Shown here piece after piece: positions 24,101 to 31,234 of a DNA stretch of 64,000 nucleotides. How positions within the stretch are numbered: position 1 is the first letter of the stretch; each line of letters starts with the position of its first letter. The notes beneath the pieces are model-generated. The model did no database searches and had not been told where the DNA came from. It saw nothing but the letters and a program-made list of their open reading frames with translations. The stretch comes from Ciona intestinalis (Eukaryota; Chordata; Ascidiacea; Phlebobranchia; Cionidae). The DNA lies in assembly GCF_000224145.3 (NCBI RefSeq), contig NC_020172.2:1372921-1436920 (forward strand). The letters are read 5' to 3'. The translations under genes were made by a program, and so were the position numbers.

Positions 24101-24999
24101 ACACTTTTTTTACCATACGGCAAGACCTTGAGGGTTTTTACTGGGTGAGCCAGTTTATATATGAAAAAATTGACATTATCACCTGTTAATAACAAATCCA
24201 CAGCAGCCAATTCATTTAGTTTAAACATATCACTGATAATTATTGCTTCGTCGATAAAGGTTTGCTCAAAAACTTTGGGAGATTCATTCTCGTTGATCAC
24301 TAGCCCCACTGAGTGGCTGTTTTTTAGCTTTTCTCGATGGGTGGCATTTTGAGGCTGCAAAAAATCAACATTTATTCATTTAATGAACCAGAATTAAGGT
24401 TTTATATATTATCGTTTGTCTCTTGCTGTCAGTTATATTACACTTGTTTTTTAAAACAGCCAATTAAGCATTTGTTGATGTAACGCTGTTTTTATAACCT
24501 ATACAAGGTTGTCTTTTTGAGAATGAATGAATGAATGAATATAATGAATGAAATATTATTATAGAATGATAAAACTTTGGTATTAAACTAGAACTTTGTT
24601 ATTAAACTAGAACTAGAATGCTAGAAGATCTGTTTTTGAAACAAGTATTAACAAGTAAAATTAAGATTGAATTTACGTTTAAGTTTGAAATGTCTGGTTA
24701 CCAGGAACAGGTCTAGAAAAGTCCATTTTTGCCACTTTTTACTAAAAAAAAGATAACACCAAATAGAACTGGTGCAACAACAGTCAATACGTCCCTGAAG
24801 CAAGGTAATGACATATAGTACAAAACAATAACTTCAACCCATCTTAACATACCGAGTTTTTCAGCAAGGATAGCAGCTCAGGTTTATGCTTTCTTAGTAA
24901 GGATCTTAGCAGATGGGTTGAAGCTTGTGAGTTACGCAAAGCAAAGTCCTGACTTGCTGTAAACAAGTCCTTGAATGGACTCCAGTTATTTAACTCCAT
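176..24999 (-). CDS. NUP205: NUP205, nuclear pore complex inner-ring scaffold nucleoporin (3' end outside window)
   Basis: A large alpha-solenoid nucleoporin that binds the NUP93 complex in the inner ring of the nuclear pore. Exons read 5' to 3' on the minus strand: 24853-24999, 24114-24354, 23804-23948, 23346-23505, 22541-22772, 22274-22355, 21750-21933, 21252-21350, 20765-20869, 20153-20305, 18930-19080, 18170-18312, 17611-17703, 16966-17179, 16555-16675, 15812-15926, 14997-15209, gap, 14469-14671, 13992-14056, 13103-13221, 12517-12750, 12204-12314, 11782-11871, 11394-11540, 10789-10931, 10553-10628, 9994-10123, 9505-9639, 9107-9227, 760-968, 176-259. Phases join cleanly at each junction. 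Diagnostic matches to vertebrate NUP205 include RGLGDSKHRKQ, PPQRQ followed by KFVRQSGDLLPP, APGFDPYLTF, AWLLRTVAIEL and ALLYYLQLCQKP. About 1,490 residues are visible; the human protein has about 2,010. Exons for roughly 200 residues are lost at the gap, and the C-terminus lies before position 1. Start: MELNNWSPFKDLF, 12 nt downstream of a pyrimidine-rich AG. Confidence 0.95.
529..723 (+). mobile_element. TIR MITE, TATAGTAGGGTGGGG family
   Basis: Ends GTAGGGTGAGAAAAGATGGG and CCCATCTTCTCCCACCCCAC form inverted repeats flanked by TA. The body (CCCATTTGGCAGTAAACAAAGAA) is shared with many copies in this window. It lies in the NUP205 intron between exons 760-968 and 176-259. Confidence 0.8.
1372..1535 (+). 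repeat. Unclassified interspersed repeat
   Basis: It shares AAGCGTGTTTTAACAACTGT, a CCCGTCTTTCG-like block and GAAGAGACGAAATAAA with sequences at 56485-56625 and 59260-59400, which lie in the opposite orientation. It ends in a CATTCATTCATTCA run, which suggests a retroelement tail. Confidence 0.5.
1743..1749 (+). promoter_or_regulatory. Possible TATA box of copy A
   Basis: TATAAAT lies 92 nt upstream of the copy A start codon. It is a weak call because AT-rich DNA throws up such strings often, and copies B to D have their TATA-like motif nearer the ATG. Confidence 0.3.
1841..3236 (+). CDS. Secreted collagen-like protein, long stalk, decayed lectin exon (array copy A)
   Basis: The first exon (1841-2678) encodes a signal peptide (MKAVTLLLTVIAVIFTVEVTA), a short cysteine-containing N-terminal segment (QNQYMVCRSVE), an NAT glycosylation site and about 63 uninterrupted Gly-X-Y triplets (residues about 50-240). 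A conserved helix-like segment (NWAEVDRRIQRALQNY) and a Thr-rich stalk follow. The exon ends at TGC A|GTGAGT, the same phase-1 position as in copies B and D. A candidate second exon starts at 3172 after TTTCATAG and reads REDKGAWYRGRCMRAPRW before a TAA at 3234-3236. It resembles the start of copy B's lectin domain (DGVAYHGRCIWLP). Without splicing, the ORF runs to a stop at 2756-2758. The collagen exon is certain; the 3' structure is not. The gene lies inside a NUP205 intron on the opposite strand. Confidence 0.75.
3172..3345 (+). pseudogene. Degraded C-type-lectin-like exon of copy A
   Basis: After the stop at 3234-3236, similarity to copy B continues in another frame: ESTQNNGQGLAVWQY (about 3253-3297) aligns with ESVCNQGQGTLVDIE in copy B. 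This suggests a frameshifted relic of a complete lectin exon. No third exon equivalent was found before copy B. The alternative is a short natural terminal exon followed by chance similarity. Confidence 0.45.
4086..4092 (+). promoter_or_regulatory. TATA-like motif of copy B
   Basis: TTAAAAG (context GAGTTAAAAGC) lies 54 nt before the start codon of copy B. The same TWAAAAGC string occurs at nearly the same distance in copies C and D, which makes a shared core promoter plausible. Confidence 0.45.
4140..5312 (+). CDS. Collectin-like secreted protein: short collagen stalk plus C-type-lectin-like domain (array copy B)
   Basis: Three exons join in frame: 4140-4563, 4689-4906 and 5118-5312, giving 278 residues. 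Order: signal peptide (1 to about 20), conserved N-terminal segment QYMVCRSVEGIYDPNQEIQQ with an NAT site, about 10 Gly-X-Y triplets (about 51-82), amphipathic segment MNWTEIDRRIQVAMQNY, Thr/Ser-rich stalk, then a C-type-lectin-like domain from about residue 140 to the end. The domain starts CDGVAYHGRCIWLPF, contains CNQGQGTLVDIESEE and VIVWLAS, and ends PLCISE. I see no EPN/QPD or WND calcium-sugar motif, so canonical Ca-dependent sugar binding is doubtful. AATAAA overlaps the stop codon (5309-5314). This is the only intact member of the array. A role in humoral recognition is inferred from the collectin architecture. Confidence 0.85.
5313..6251 (+). other. Spacer between array copies B and C
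   Basis: No gene seen. It contains a roughly 20-bp tandem duplication (AAAACTTGATAGGTCAA) near 5500-5535. A TATA-like TTAAAAG at 6200-6206 precedes copy C by 52 nt. Confidence 0.5.
6200..6206 (+). promoter_or_regulatory. TATA-like motif of copy C
   Basis: TTAAAAG in the context GCTTAAAAGC, 46-52 nt before the ATG at 6252. It matches the spacing in copies B and D. Confidence 0.4.
6252..7101 (+). pseudogene. Collagen-like array copy C, inactivated
   Basis: The exon keeps the family signal peptide (MKAVALLLVFAAVILYAEST), QYMVCRSVEGIYDP, the NAT site and two blocks of Gly-X-Y, followed by NINWAEVDRRIQVAIQRY and a long Thr run. The first block (to about 6600) and the second (from about 6617) are in different frames, so a frameshift lies near 6600-6617. 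In the second frame, TAA stops at 6640-6642 and 6658-6660 sit at X/Y positions where the family usually has CAA (Gln), consistent with C-to-T changes. Two glycine positions are also broken (near 6458 and 6537). The family splice donor after the stalk cysteine appears lost (TGTGTTAAG), and no lectin exon was found downstream. Confidence 0.8.
7102..8034 (+). other. Spacer between array copies C and D
   Basis: No gene or clear repeat seen. An AATAAA overlaps the end of copy C near 7098. The last 50 nt hold the copy D promoter motif. Confidence 0.5.
7985..7991 (+). promoter_or_regulatory. TATA box of copy D
   Basis: TATAAAA in the context GCTATAAAAGC, 50 nt before the ATG at 8035. This is the best consensus of the four copies and predicts a 5' UTR of about 20 nt. 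Confidence 0.55.
8035..8592 (+). CDS. Collagen-like array copy D, truncated
   Basis: The start MVGVTLLILAAVTFTAEST is a signal peptide, followed by QYIVCRSVEGIYDPNQ, the NAT site, about 28 Gly-X-Y triplets (8190-8432) and INWAEVDRRI. The Thr stalk is missing. The coding region reaches a cysteine and then TGC A|GTAAGT at 8506/8507, the family donor in phase 1. If unspliced, the ORF ends at 8592, where AATAAA overlaps the stop. The downstream 500 bp has one acceptor-like site near 8792 but no recognisable lectin domain. Either a short secreted collagen remains, or the lectin exons have been lost. Confidence 0.65.
   Translation: MVGVTLLILAAVTFTAESTVRNQYIVCRSVEGIYDPNQEIQQSNATSVRGPMGRPGKRGPRGLQGPKGSQGPLGMLGPKGLQGPIGLQGPVGLQGPKGLQGPSGPKGIKGSKGSQGLKGTRGQKGARGPSGSASINWAEVDRRIRFQTRLSRRRILCSKSHIQVVSEIWINLWFLTRSSPITIEE
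8593..9106. other. Remainder of the large NUP205 intron
   Basis: AT-rich and without a recognised gene. It ends at the donor of NUP205 exon 9107-9227. Confidence 0.4.
10223..10416 (-). mobile_element. TIR MITE, TATAGTAGGGTGGGG family
   Basis: TATAGTAGGGTGGGG at the left and CCTCCCCTCCCCTACTTATA at the right. The internal sequence is reversed relative to the copy at 529-723. Confidence 0.8.
10945..11060. repeat. Minisatellite, about 24-bp unit
   Basis: About four and a half imperfect copies of a unit like AAATGGAAATTATGAGTTAA. It begins 14 bp beyond the acceptor end of NUP205 exon 10789-10931. Confidence 0.75.
11910..12134 (-). mobile_element. tRNA-derived composite SINE
   Basis: Reverse-oriented copy containing both family blocks: the inverse of GGACAACCCATTAGTGACCA and the inverse of the GTTATAACACAGGTGTTCTG-like block. 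It sits in a NUP205 intron. Confidence 0.65.
13652..13757 (+). mobile_element. SINE fragment
   Basis: Carries AATTTGGACAACCCATTAGT and GTGTCTTGCCCAAGGACACA followed by GCAATGGTAGCACC, the right-hand block of the SINE family. Confidence 0.65.
14834..14949. other. Assembly gap (116 N)
   Basis: Run of N between NUP205 exons 14997-15209 and 14469-14671. Both flanking exon ends are in phase 0, yet about 200 residues known in NUP205 orthologs are absent. The true gap must hold exons and is probably larger than drawn. Confidence 0.95.
18681..18872 (-). mobile_element. TIR MITE, partly degraded copy
   Basis: Internal AGCACATAATATCCAAATAT and the right end GGTGTCCCATCTTTCCCCAC match the family. The left TIR is eroded. 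Confidence 0.7.
19157..19339 (-). mobile_element. TIR MITE, TATAGTAGGGTGGGG family
   Basis: ATAGTGGGGTGGGGAAAGA at the left and CATCTTACCCCACTCTACTA at the right, with the shared body TTCTTTGAATGTTCTTTGTT. Confidence 0.8.
20321..20570 (+). mobile_element. tRNA-derived composite SINE, nearly full length
   Basis: Starts ATGAATGTAACTTACTGTAT and ends with a tRNA-like region. On the minus strand this reads AGTGGTTGGCGCGCCTGTAA then GGGTTCGAGG, which look like A-box and B-box sequences of a pol III promoter. It resembles composite SINEs described in Ciona. The element begins only 15 bp beyond NUP205 exon 20153-20305, inside the acceptor region. Confidence 0.7.
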
Positions 25000-25010
25000 A
25001 CTAAAATGAA

Positions 25011-25012
25011 CT
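25011..25012 (-). promoter_or_regulatory. Candidate spliced-leader acceptor of NUP205
   Basis: On the minus strand TTTTGTTTTCCTCTAG precedes the NUP205 ATG by 12 nt, with no room for an ordinary upstream exon in view. A pyrimidine-rich AG this close to a start codon fits trans-splicing. Confidence 0.45.
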
Positions 25013-25394
25013 AGAGGAAAACAAAAAGTTTTTAAACAATTTGTTTTCGAAAATAGTTAAATTTACAGTGCAAAAATAATAACCTTACTGAAAACTTTTA
25101 TGATAAGTTGTATATACCAAACTGCTAAGCAGACAAATTAAGAATTGGGGTAGCAATGATAGTATGCATGAGAATAAGGTATTTTGCCATAAAACCATTA
25201 CATTGAATTATTAGTTAAAATTGTAGAGCATAGAAGCAAAAAAGATAGCATTATTGAACAATAAAAAAATTGATGTCATACTATCATACTACTCCATGTA
25301 AATTATTATAAAACAAATCAGTAATTAGCAATTCAAGACAACAACAAAATTTTTACACAACAAAATTAGTGAAAAAAAAGCATTAAAATAAAAA

Positions 25395-25787
25395 TTATTC
25401 CGACACTTTTGCTTCAGCAGCAAGCTGACGACGCAAGCGATCTTTTTGTACAGCTTCTATTCGACTGACGTAAGTCTTCTTAAATGTTTCAGAATATTCC
25501 GGAATTTCGTCAGTTTCGCTTCTTTCCTTTTTCATGTGAAAAAAGAAAACATAAACTGCAGTTAGTAGAAGAGTCAGTGGGACACCAGCAACAAATAAAC
25601 CATATCTCGCAAAACTTTTTGGTTTTTCTTTCTTTTTGGAAAAATTCGGAAATGGGGATGCTTGTTTTCCAGCGTTTTCTTGCATACAGTATACAGAAGA
25701 GGATATAAATCCATGGTTGGATACAATTACAGCTTGCTTAGCTGCACTAATTCGTACATTTGACAATCGCCGCAGAATTGCTGACAT
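25395..25787 (-). CDS. Small single-pass membrane protein, probably mitochondrial
   Basis: Intronless 130-residue ORF. The N-terminus (MSAILRRLSNVRISAAKQAV) is basic and free of acidic residues, like a mitochondrial presequence. One transmembrane segment lies at about 64-85 (LFVAGVPLTLLLTAVYVFFF), followed by a charged tail EIPEYSETFKKTYVSRIEAV. This tail resembles that of the next gene upstream (P-Y, K, YV, IE, Q, R in the same order), so the two look like tandem paralogs. A TTTTCCCTTTAG acceptor lies about 60 nt before the ATG. No AATAAA is seen before NUP205, 396 bp downstream. I cannot name the family; small respiratory-complex assembly factors have this layout. Confidence 0.7.
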   Translation of the reverse strand: MSAILRRLSNVRISAAKQAVIVSNHGFISSSVYCMQENAGKQASPFPNFSKKKEKPKSFARYGLFVAGVPLTLLLTAVYVFFFHMKKERSETDEIPEYSETFKKTYVSRIEAVQKDRLRRQLAAEAKVSE

Positions 25788-25844
25788 GATTTAGGTAATT
25801 ACAATATTTAACTATGGTTTTCAGCCATGTGTCAAATATAATAC

Positions 25845-25846
25845 CT
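25845..25846 (-). promoter_or_regulatory. Candidate spliced-leader acceptor
   Basis: On the minus strand CTTGTTTTCCCTTTAG ends at this AG, about 57 nt upstream of the ATG at 25787. It could be a trans-splice site in an operon or the end of a 5' UTR intron. Confidence 0.4.
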
Positions 25847-26031
25847 AAAGGGAAAACAAGTAGAATTTTATGAGTTTGTTTGAATCAGGGTAAATGAGAC
25901 TGAACATTACATTATTGCTCACTTAACAAGTGTATGTCAATAAGCTTATCAATAAGATAAGAACTTAACACATTCAAGATCATTTTCAAGTATCAGCAAA
26001 CAAAAATAAACAAAAGACAAGAAATAGAAAA

Positions 26032-26523
26032 TTAATTGTTTCGTGATAACTTTTCGTTCCTTCGTTTTTCCTGTAATAGTTCAATATTTTTAACATAGCC
26101 AGGTCTTTTACTCATTTCATCGCGATATCCAGGCACAGTTTCACATAATTTCTCCTCTAGTTCTAAATCATAGTTGCTGAAAAATATCGCGTAGCCGACG
26201 AGCATGCAGCCAAGGAAAGCAACCGAAAGACCGAGAATGTTACTAAGTTTGTATCCTTCGTCTTCAGAATAAGACATATCACCGACATGATCAGCTAAGC
26301 TTGCTTTTGATGGGTGGGAAACACTTTTGGAAAAATCGCTATAGTTTTCATTTTCTTGAACTTCGTGAAGGGAAGATAATGAGAACGAACGATAGGCATG
26401 TTGTTTATAGATTAATAGTCTTGAAAGATGGTTGCGGCCTACGGCAAAACGTAAAATACGTACGGGAACTGTAATTCGCATCTTCGAAATCGCGCGCGAT
26501 CTACAAATGTGTGATTTTGGCAA
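26032..26523 (-). CDS. Small single-pass membrane protein, probably mitochondrial (paralog of neighbour)
   Basis: Intronless ORF of 163 residues from the first Met. The in-frame Met at residue 15 (26481, MRITVPVRILRFAVGRNHLS) gives a better mitochondrial presequence, and a TTTGTAG acceptor-like site lies between the two, so 149 residues is likely. One transmembrane segment (about 95-115, GLSVAFLGCMLVGYAIFF) is followed by ETVPGYRDEMSKRPGYVKNI and a basic, coiled tail. The tail parallels that of the gene at 25395-25787, 245 bp downstream. No known family assigned. Confidence 0.7.
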   Translation of the reverse strand: MPKSHICRSRAISKMRITVPVRILRFAVGRNHLSRLLIYKQHAYRSFSLSSLHEVQENENYSDFSKSVSHPSKASLADHVGDMSYSEDEGYKLSNILGLSVAFLGCMLVGYAIFFSNYDLELEEKLCETVPGYRDEMSKRPGYVKNIELLQEKRRNEKLSRNN

Positions 26524-27151
26524 ATTCGCAAAAAAAACACGCGAGTTTGGTTAGTTGTGCGGAAAACTTCTCTGGTCCCGAATTAACTTATTGCGGTCTC
26601 AAAACTAATATGTACAATTGTACATGTTTTTGAAAAACTGGGTAACCAAACCGGACATCCTATACTTACATCTTGTGTATAAATGTTACAACATATATTT
26701 ATCTCTGAACTTTCAAAGCTTTCAAAAAATGTATATTACATTCTAAACTCTACAAAGAGCTGAAGATTCATTTTTTACCAAATTTATTAGGTTCCTGCTG
26801 AGCATGTAATAGTGGTGTTTCTAATTTAAAATTTGTATAGAAACATACAAAACCTCGTCACATTCTACTAGTTTCACTAGTATGTAGAAGTTGATTTGGT
26901 TGCTCTTATAATTAGGTTCCTATATATTCAGTTTGTTTGTATAAAGGACAACATCAATTGTTTTATTGAATAACCATTTATTCATTTGCAACACATTAGG
27001 GTTCTAACACGCAGATTATGCAATATCTACATATACACTGCAATTGGTAGAAATATTTCTCACAGAAATATAAAAAAAAATATAAAAATACATCTTCTAA
27101 AAAAGAAAAACCCACAATTTTATAAGAAGGAACAGCAGAAAATAAAATCCA
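26524..27151. other. Intergenic, CEP19 3' region and upstream region of the small-gene pair
   Basis: It contains two minus-strand AATAAA signals (plus-strand TTTATT at 26962-26967 and 26977-26982), about 170-190 bp past the CEP19 stop and well placed for its polyadenylation. No other gene seen. Confidence 0.5.
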
Positions 27152-29662
27152 TTAGAATTCATTATCTTCGGAATTGTCATCATCCCAACCACTACTTTCA
27201 ACTGGACCAACATTGTCAAAATCAACCTGGATTTATATAACAATCATTACTTAACTTGGACATAGCAGACTTGACAGTTATATTAAAACACAGACACACA
27301 GTTGTCCTATTACATATGAAGGTGTCTCAGTACACCCAATGCCTTGAGTTACTACAATCGCAACTGTGTTTTTCGGAGTTTTTTATTTTGTATGACTGTC
27401 AGTTAAGACATCAAATTAGTGACTTCTGGGCTATAGAATAACCAATAGGTGTTTTATCCAATCACAGATGCAGCATACTACGGATCACATTAAGCTGTGA
27501 ACCCGGTATACTCTAGTTAGTCTAGTATAGCCTAGTAACTGAAGCATACAGTCTAGTTACAAAACACATGGTTCAACCACTGTACTACAGGGTTGGTGAT
27601 GTAACATTTCAAGTCAAATTGTGCTTCATATCAAACCTCAACATCATATTGGAAATCTTCATCTCCAGGTTTCAGTTGGTTTTGTTCGAAGCCTTCATCC
27701 ATAATTCGCTTGGCTTGTTCAACCTAGAAATGGTGATATTAATAATTTCAATGGTATAAAAACAGTTATTGAATGAACAAGTGATTGTAACTTGCATCAT
27801 CTGTGCGAGGCAGTAATAACATGAGTCCTTATAATGTTGGTGTTCTGTTTCGTATACTTTGTTGTGCCTGCTCATTATTTATTACGTTTTTAACTTTGAG
27901 TGACCGTTTTCTGTATGTAGGGATGCACATTACAGAATAATTAGGTATTCTAGGATATCCTAGAATACTTTATTTCGAATCTAGAATTCCGAATCTAGAA
28001 TTTCGAATCTTTTTGTATTTATAGGAAAAAATAATTTTACCCACATAAGTCAGTTTATTGACTCTTTCATAGCAGCCTTGTTGGATCATGAGCTGTAAAA
28101 TTATCAAAAATTGTACTATTGGGTAGTTTTTGCGTCATGAAACGTATAGCAGGCTATGAAAAGACGTTGCAAAACGTTTACTCTCGAAAGTCCCACAAAC
28201 ACAAAAATATTTTTTTTTTTAATTATTAAATTTCAAAAATTGGTAATATAGTGTATGAGATGGCGTGTGATGACATCATTAAACAGAATACCGAATCCCG
28301 TAATTAGATTCGAATACAAAAGGATTCGAATCTCATGGATTCGAAATTCTGGAATGTGCATCCCTATCTGTATGGCTGACAATTTAGACAACCCATTAGT
28401 GACCACTGGGTTGAAGCAATTTCTGTAAACTGTCTACCAAGGATACATGGACAGCAATGGTAGCAACGATAAGCCTAACTTTTGGGATAGAGGCAGGCAT
28501 TCTAATCACCGCACTATGTCCTTTTTCAGAAAATGTGTACTAGAAAATAAGTTCTTAATACTAATTTACCTTTGACTCATCAAGCTTATTTAAATCCAAA
28601 TTAGGATCAACAGTCAGCGCCGATTGAGCATTACTGATAGCATCATCAAGTGAAGCACCTTTGTTAAAACAGTAAAACACTATTTTTAAGTAATGTAAAG
28701 TGTAAAAGTCAACTGTAACACTTCTTCGAAATGCTTAAATATTCTTAAATATTCTTGGCAATACCCTTATAATAGCCTACCTATAATGAGCAGTGTAGTG
28801 TAAAGGTGGCTGTACACAGTATCCGGCATGCGAACTCGCTTGCGAAATCGTATGCAAACCCATTACTAAGTTCCGCATGCGGCAGCGAAATCTGGACAAA
28901 ACAGACAAAACGGACGAATTCCGGATACTGTGTACAGCCACCTTAAGTCAGTTTTACAACTTTAGTGGAGATCTATGTCAACGCTAAACAGTCATGTAAT
29001 TGGTACAATGCATGTAACAGTCCAGTTTTAAAAAATATCTATCAAAAGATAGTGGCTTGTGGATTGGTATTGCCAAACATTGTGTGGTTTAAACTACTAA
29101 TGCAACATGCAAACAAACACAAACATAGGGTGCTTAATGCTTATAGAAGCATATACTGGTGTAATTATTGTGCATGTACTAGTGTACAATCCTCCTGAAA
29201 CGTAATAGCAAAGAAGGATTAAAAAGGCTTTGACAGATTATAGGTTAGGCTTAGAGCATGATGTACTGGGTTAATTGTCAACTAGAACTAAGTAAATAAA
29301 TAAAGAACAACCTTTCAATGTTTCTTGGATTATAAGAAGCATCTTCTCCACTTGCAATTGTGAGACATCTTTCAGCAGCATTTGGTGCCGAGGATTCTTC
29401 TTGAGCTCCTCTGCAGCACGGGATATATCTGTAAAATATTGAAAATTATAAAAAAGACTTTTTTACCAAACAATATAAACAGTTGGATATTAATGGAAAT
29501 GTCAAATATATAAATGGAAATAATATTATACCAACTTGACGTTTTTTTGAAATTTCGTATTGGCATGGTTCTACATCTCTGCTTGTGTGAGGAGAGATCT
29601 TCATACTCCACAATTAGCGATGGTGGCTTTAACTTTAACCCGCATTTCTTTACTTTATACAT
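27152..29662 (-). CDS. CEP19: CEP19, centrosomal protein of 19 kDa
   Basis: Five exons: 29536-29662, 29312-29428, 28570-28658, 27637-27723 and 27152-27226, giving 164 residues; the human protein is of similar size. Diagnostic matches: start MYKVKKCGLKLKPPSL (vertebrate KKCG..F.PPA), MPIRNF, RAAEELKKNPRHQMLL, DLNKLDESK, IMDEGFEQNQ, DFQYDVEVDF and a C-terminal SSGWDDD. CEP19 sits at centrioles and the ciliary base, where it works with CEP350/FOP and RABL2 to start intraflagellar transport entry. The exon 1 donor appears to be the weak GTTGGT, forced by phase and homology. Introns contain a SINE, a hAT element and a Harbinger-like MITE. Confidence 0.93.
27770..28510 (+). mobile_element. SINE interrupted by a hAT element
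   Basis: The left SINE block (27775-27917, GTTCTGTTTCGTATACTTTG) and right block (28375-28510, GACAACCCATTAGTGACCAC) read through once the hAT element at 27918-28366 and one target duplication are removed. It is in a CEP19 intron. Confidence 0.6.
27918..28366. mobile_element. hAT-type non-autonomous element, 449 bp
   Basis: Terminal inverted repeats TAGGGATGCACATTACAGAA and TTCTGGAATGTGCATCCCTA, flanked by a perfect 8-bp duplication TCTGTATG (27910-27917 and 28367-28374). It has no transposase. The interior has clustered ATTCGAAT-like motifs near both ends. Confidence 0.9.
28804..28943. mobile_element. Harbinger-like palindromic MITE, 140 bp
   Basis: Inverted ends AGGTGGCTGTACACAGTATC and GATACTGTGTACAGCCACCT, flanked on both sides by TAA (28801-28803 and 28944-28946). 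The 3-bp TAA/TTA duplication points to PIF/Harbinger mobilisation. Confidence 0.8.
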
Positions 29663-29781
29663 CACGTGATTCCTGAACCAAAAATAATATCACTGTATCT
29701 GCAATTTTAATGGAATCATATACCGTTGCTGCAGTCATATTTTAAATATTAACCGCAAATAAAACGTTTTACACGCACGAC

Positions 29782-31050
29782 AGGTCCTACTAAATCACGC
29801 CCGGCGGGGCCCGGTGGAAAAAATATACTAAAACACGCCCGGTGCGGCGCCCGTTGGGGCCCGGTGGGACCCGGTGAGGACCCGGTGTTACGAGTCATAC
29901 TAAAACACGCCCGGTGGGGGGCCCGGTGAGTATTTCGTGAAAAGGAAGCTTTCCCTATGCAAGATCCACCAAAATGTGATGCGTGTATACAGATTTTTAG
30001 CCTAATGAGACCCCCGAGTTGAGGTTTTTGAAAAATAACTTTGATTATAGATGTACGAAGTTTGTTTCGTTGTACACTTACACAATGAACTGCATTGTTA
30101 GCAAAAGTTTATTCGTTGAATTTTGTTAATAGGGGGTGGGGTAAGATGGGACACCTTTTCATTCTATTTCTCGTCCCATTTGGTAGTAAGCAAAGAACAT
30201 TCAAAGAATTATAAAACTATGTCCTCACGACTCCCATAGACTGTTGTTAATTGTTCAAAACACGATCCTTTAGCACATAAGATCCAAATTTTCTGTTCGT
30301 GTTTTAAAGAATTAACAACGTTCTATGGGAGTCGTAAGAATATAGTTTTATAATTCTTTGAATGTTCTTTGCTTACTACCAAATGGGACGAGAAATAGAA
30401 TAAAAAGGTGTCCCATCTTACCCCACCCTACTATATGTGCTATAAGTGTCCTATTAGGCCACAGTACTATACATACACTTATACTTGTTCGAAGTTTTAT
30501 AATATTTTTAAAATCAAAGTTTTAATATTAAAAACTTTAAAAGACGAACAATGTAACTTTTAAAACGAAAAATGTAAATATTAGACATGATGTGTCTTTT
30601 AGTTAGCGTGTTCGGCTTTTCCGTATTCGGACAAGCCCTTAGTAGCGCGATCCAATGTTGTTTCCGTTTTAGCAGAGCGATAATTAAAGAACTTGCGAAT
30701 TACGTGTCCATTTTCTTCATCATATTTTATTTATTTTGTTACAGCGATGACGTGCGGAGCAAGAATGTAATTTCTATCACCGAAAATTGCCCGCTTTATG
30801 CTTTAAAGACAGACAATATCTTCCAATTTTTTCACAAGTTCTGTTTTGTACACACATTTTGGTGGCTCTTGCATAGGGAAAGCCTCCTTTACACGAAATA
30901 CTCACCGGGCCCCCCACCGGGCGTGTTTTAGTATGACTCGTAACACCGGGTCCTCACCGGGCCCCACCGGGCCCCACCGGGCCCCGCACCGGGCGTGTTT
31001 TAGTATATTTTTTTCCACCGGGCCCCGCCGGGCGTGTTTTAGTAGGACCC
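29782..31050. mobile_element. Foldback hAT-type element with about 200-bp GC-rich arms
   Basis: The arms at 29782-29977 and 30846-31050 are inverted copies rich in GGGCCCGGTG-like units. The ends are AGGTCCTACTAAA and TTTAGTAGGACCC. An 8-bp duplication CGCACGAC flanks it (29774-29781 and 31051-31058). No transposase was found; open frames in the arms are repeat translations. It lies 120 bp upstream of the CEP19 start codon, and its interior holds an inverted MITE pair. Confidence 0.85.
30134..30434. mobile_element. Inverted dimer of the TIR MITE
   Basis: A plus-oriented half (GGGTGGGGTAAGATGGGACA onward) is followed by a minus-oriented half ending GGTGTCCCATCTTACCCCAC. The two share their bodies head to head around 30270-30280, giving a 300-bp palindrome. 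Confidence 0.75.
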
Positions 31051-31234
31051 CGCACGACTTGCCACTAGTATTTTAAATAGGGAAGTTCCCGACAGCAACT
31101 TTAACAGACCGGCAGATCGCCAGATCCCCTCGATTTTGCCTTTTTTTCCACAGACGTAACTATAAAAAGGACGCGAAGATTTAATGAGTGAGCACGTATA
31201 ATTCTTTTCTGCATACATGGGAGGAGATTTAAGC

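Noticed and set aside
26032..26523. Assignment to UQCC3 or another named small assembly factor
   Set aside because: Only the general layout and a few residues around the membrane segment agree; too weak for a gene name.
30587..31076. Open frames in the foldback element interior and right arm
   Set aside because: No family resemblance; the second is a translation of the GC-rich arm repeats (HRAPHRACF-like).
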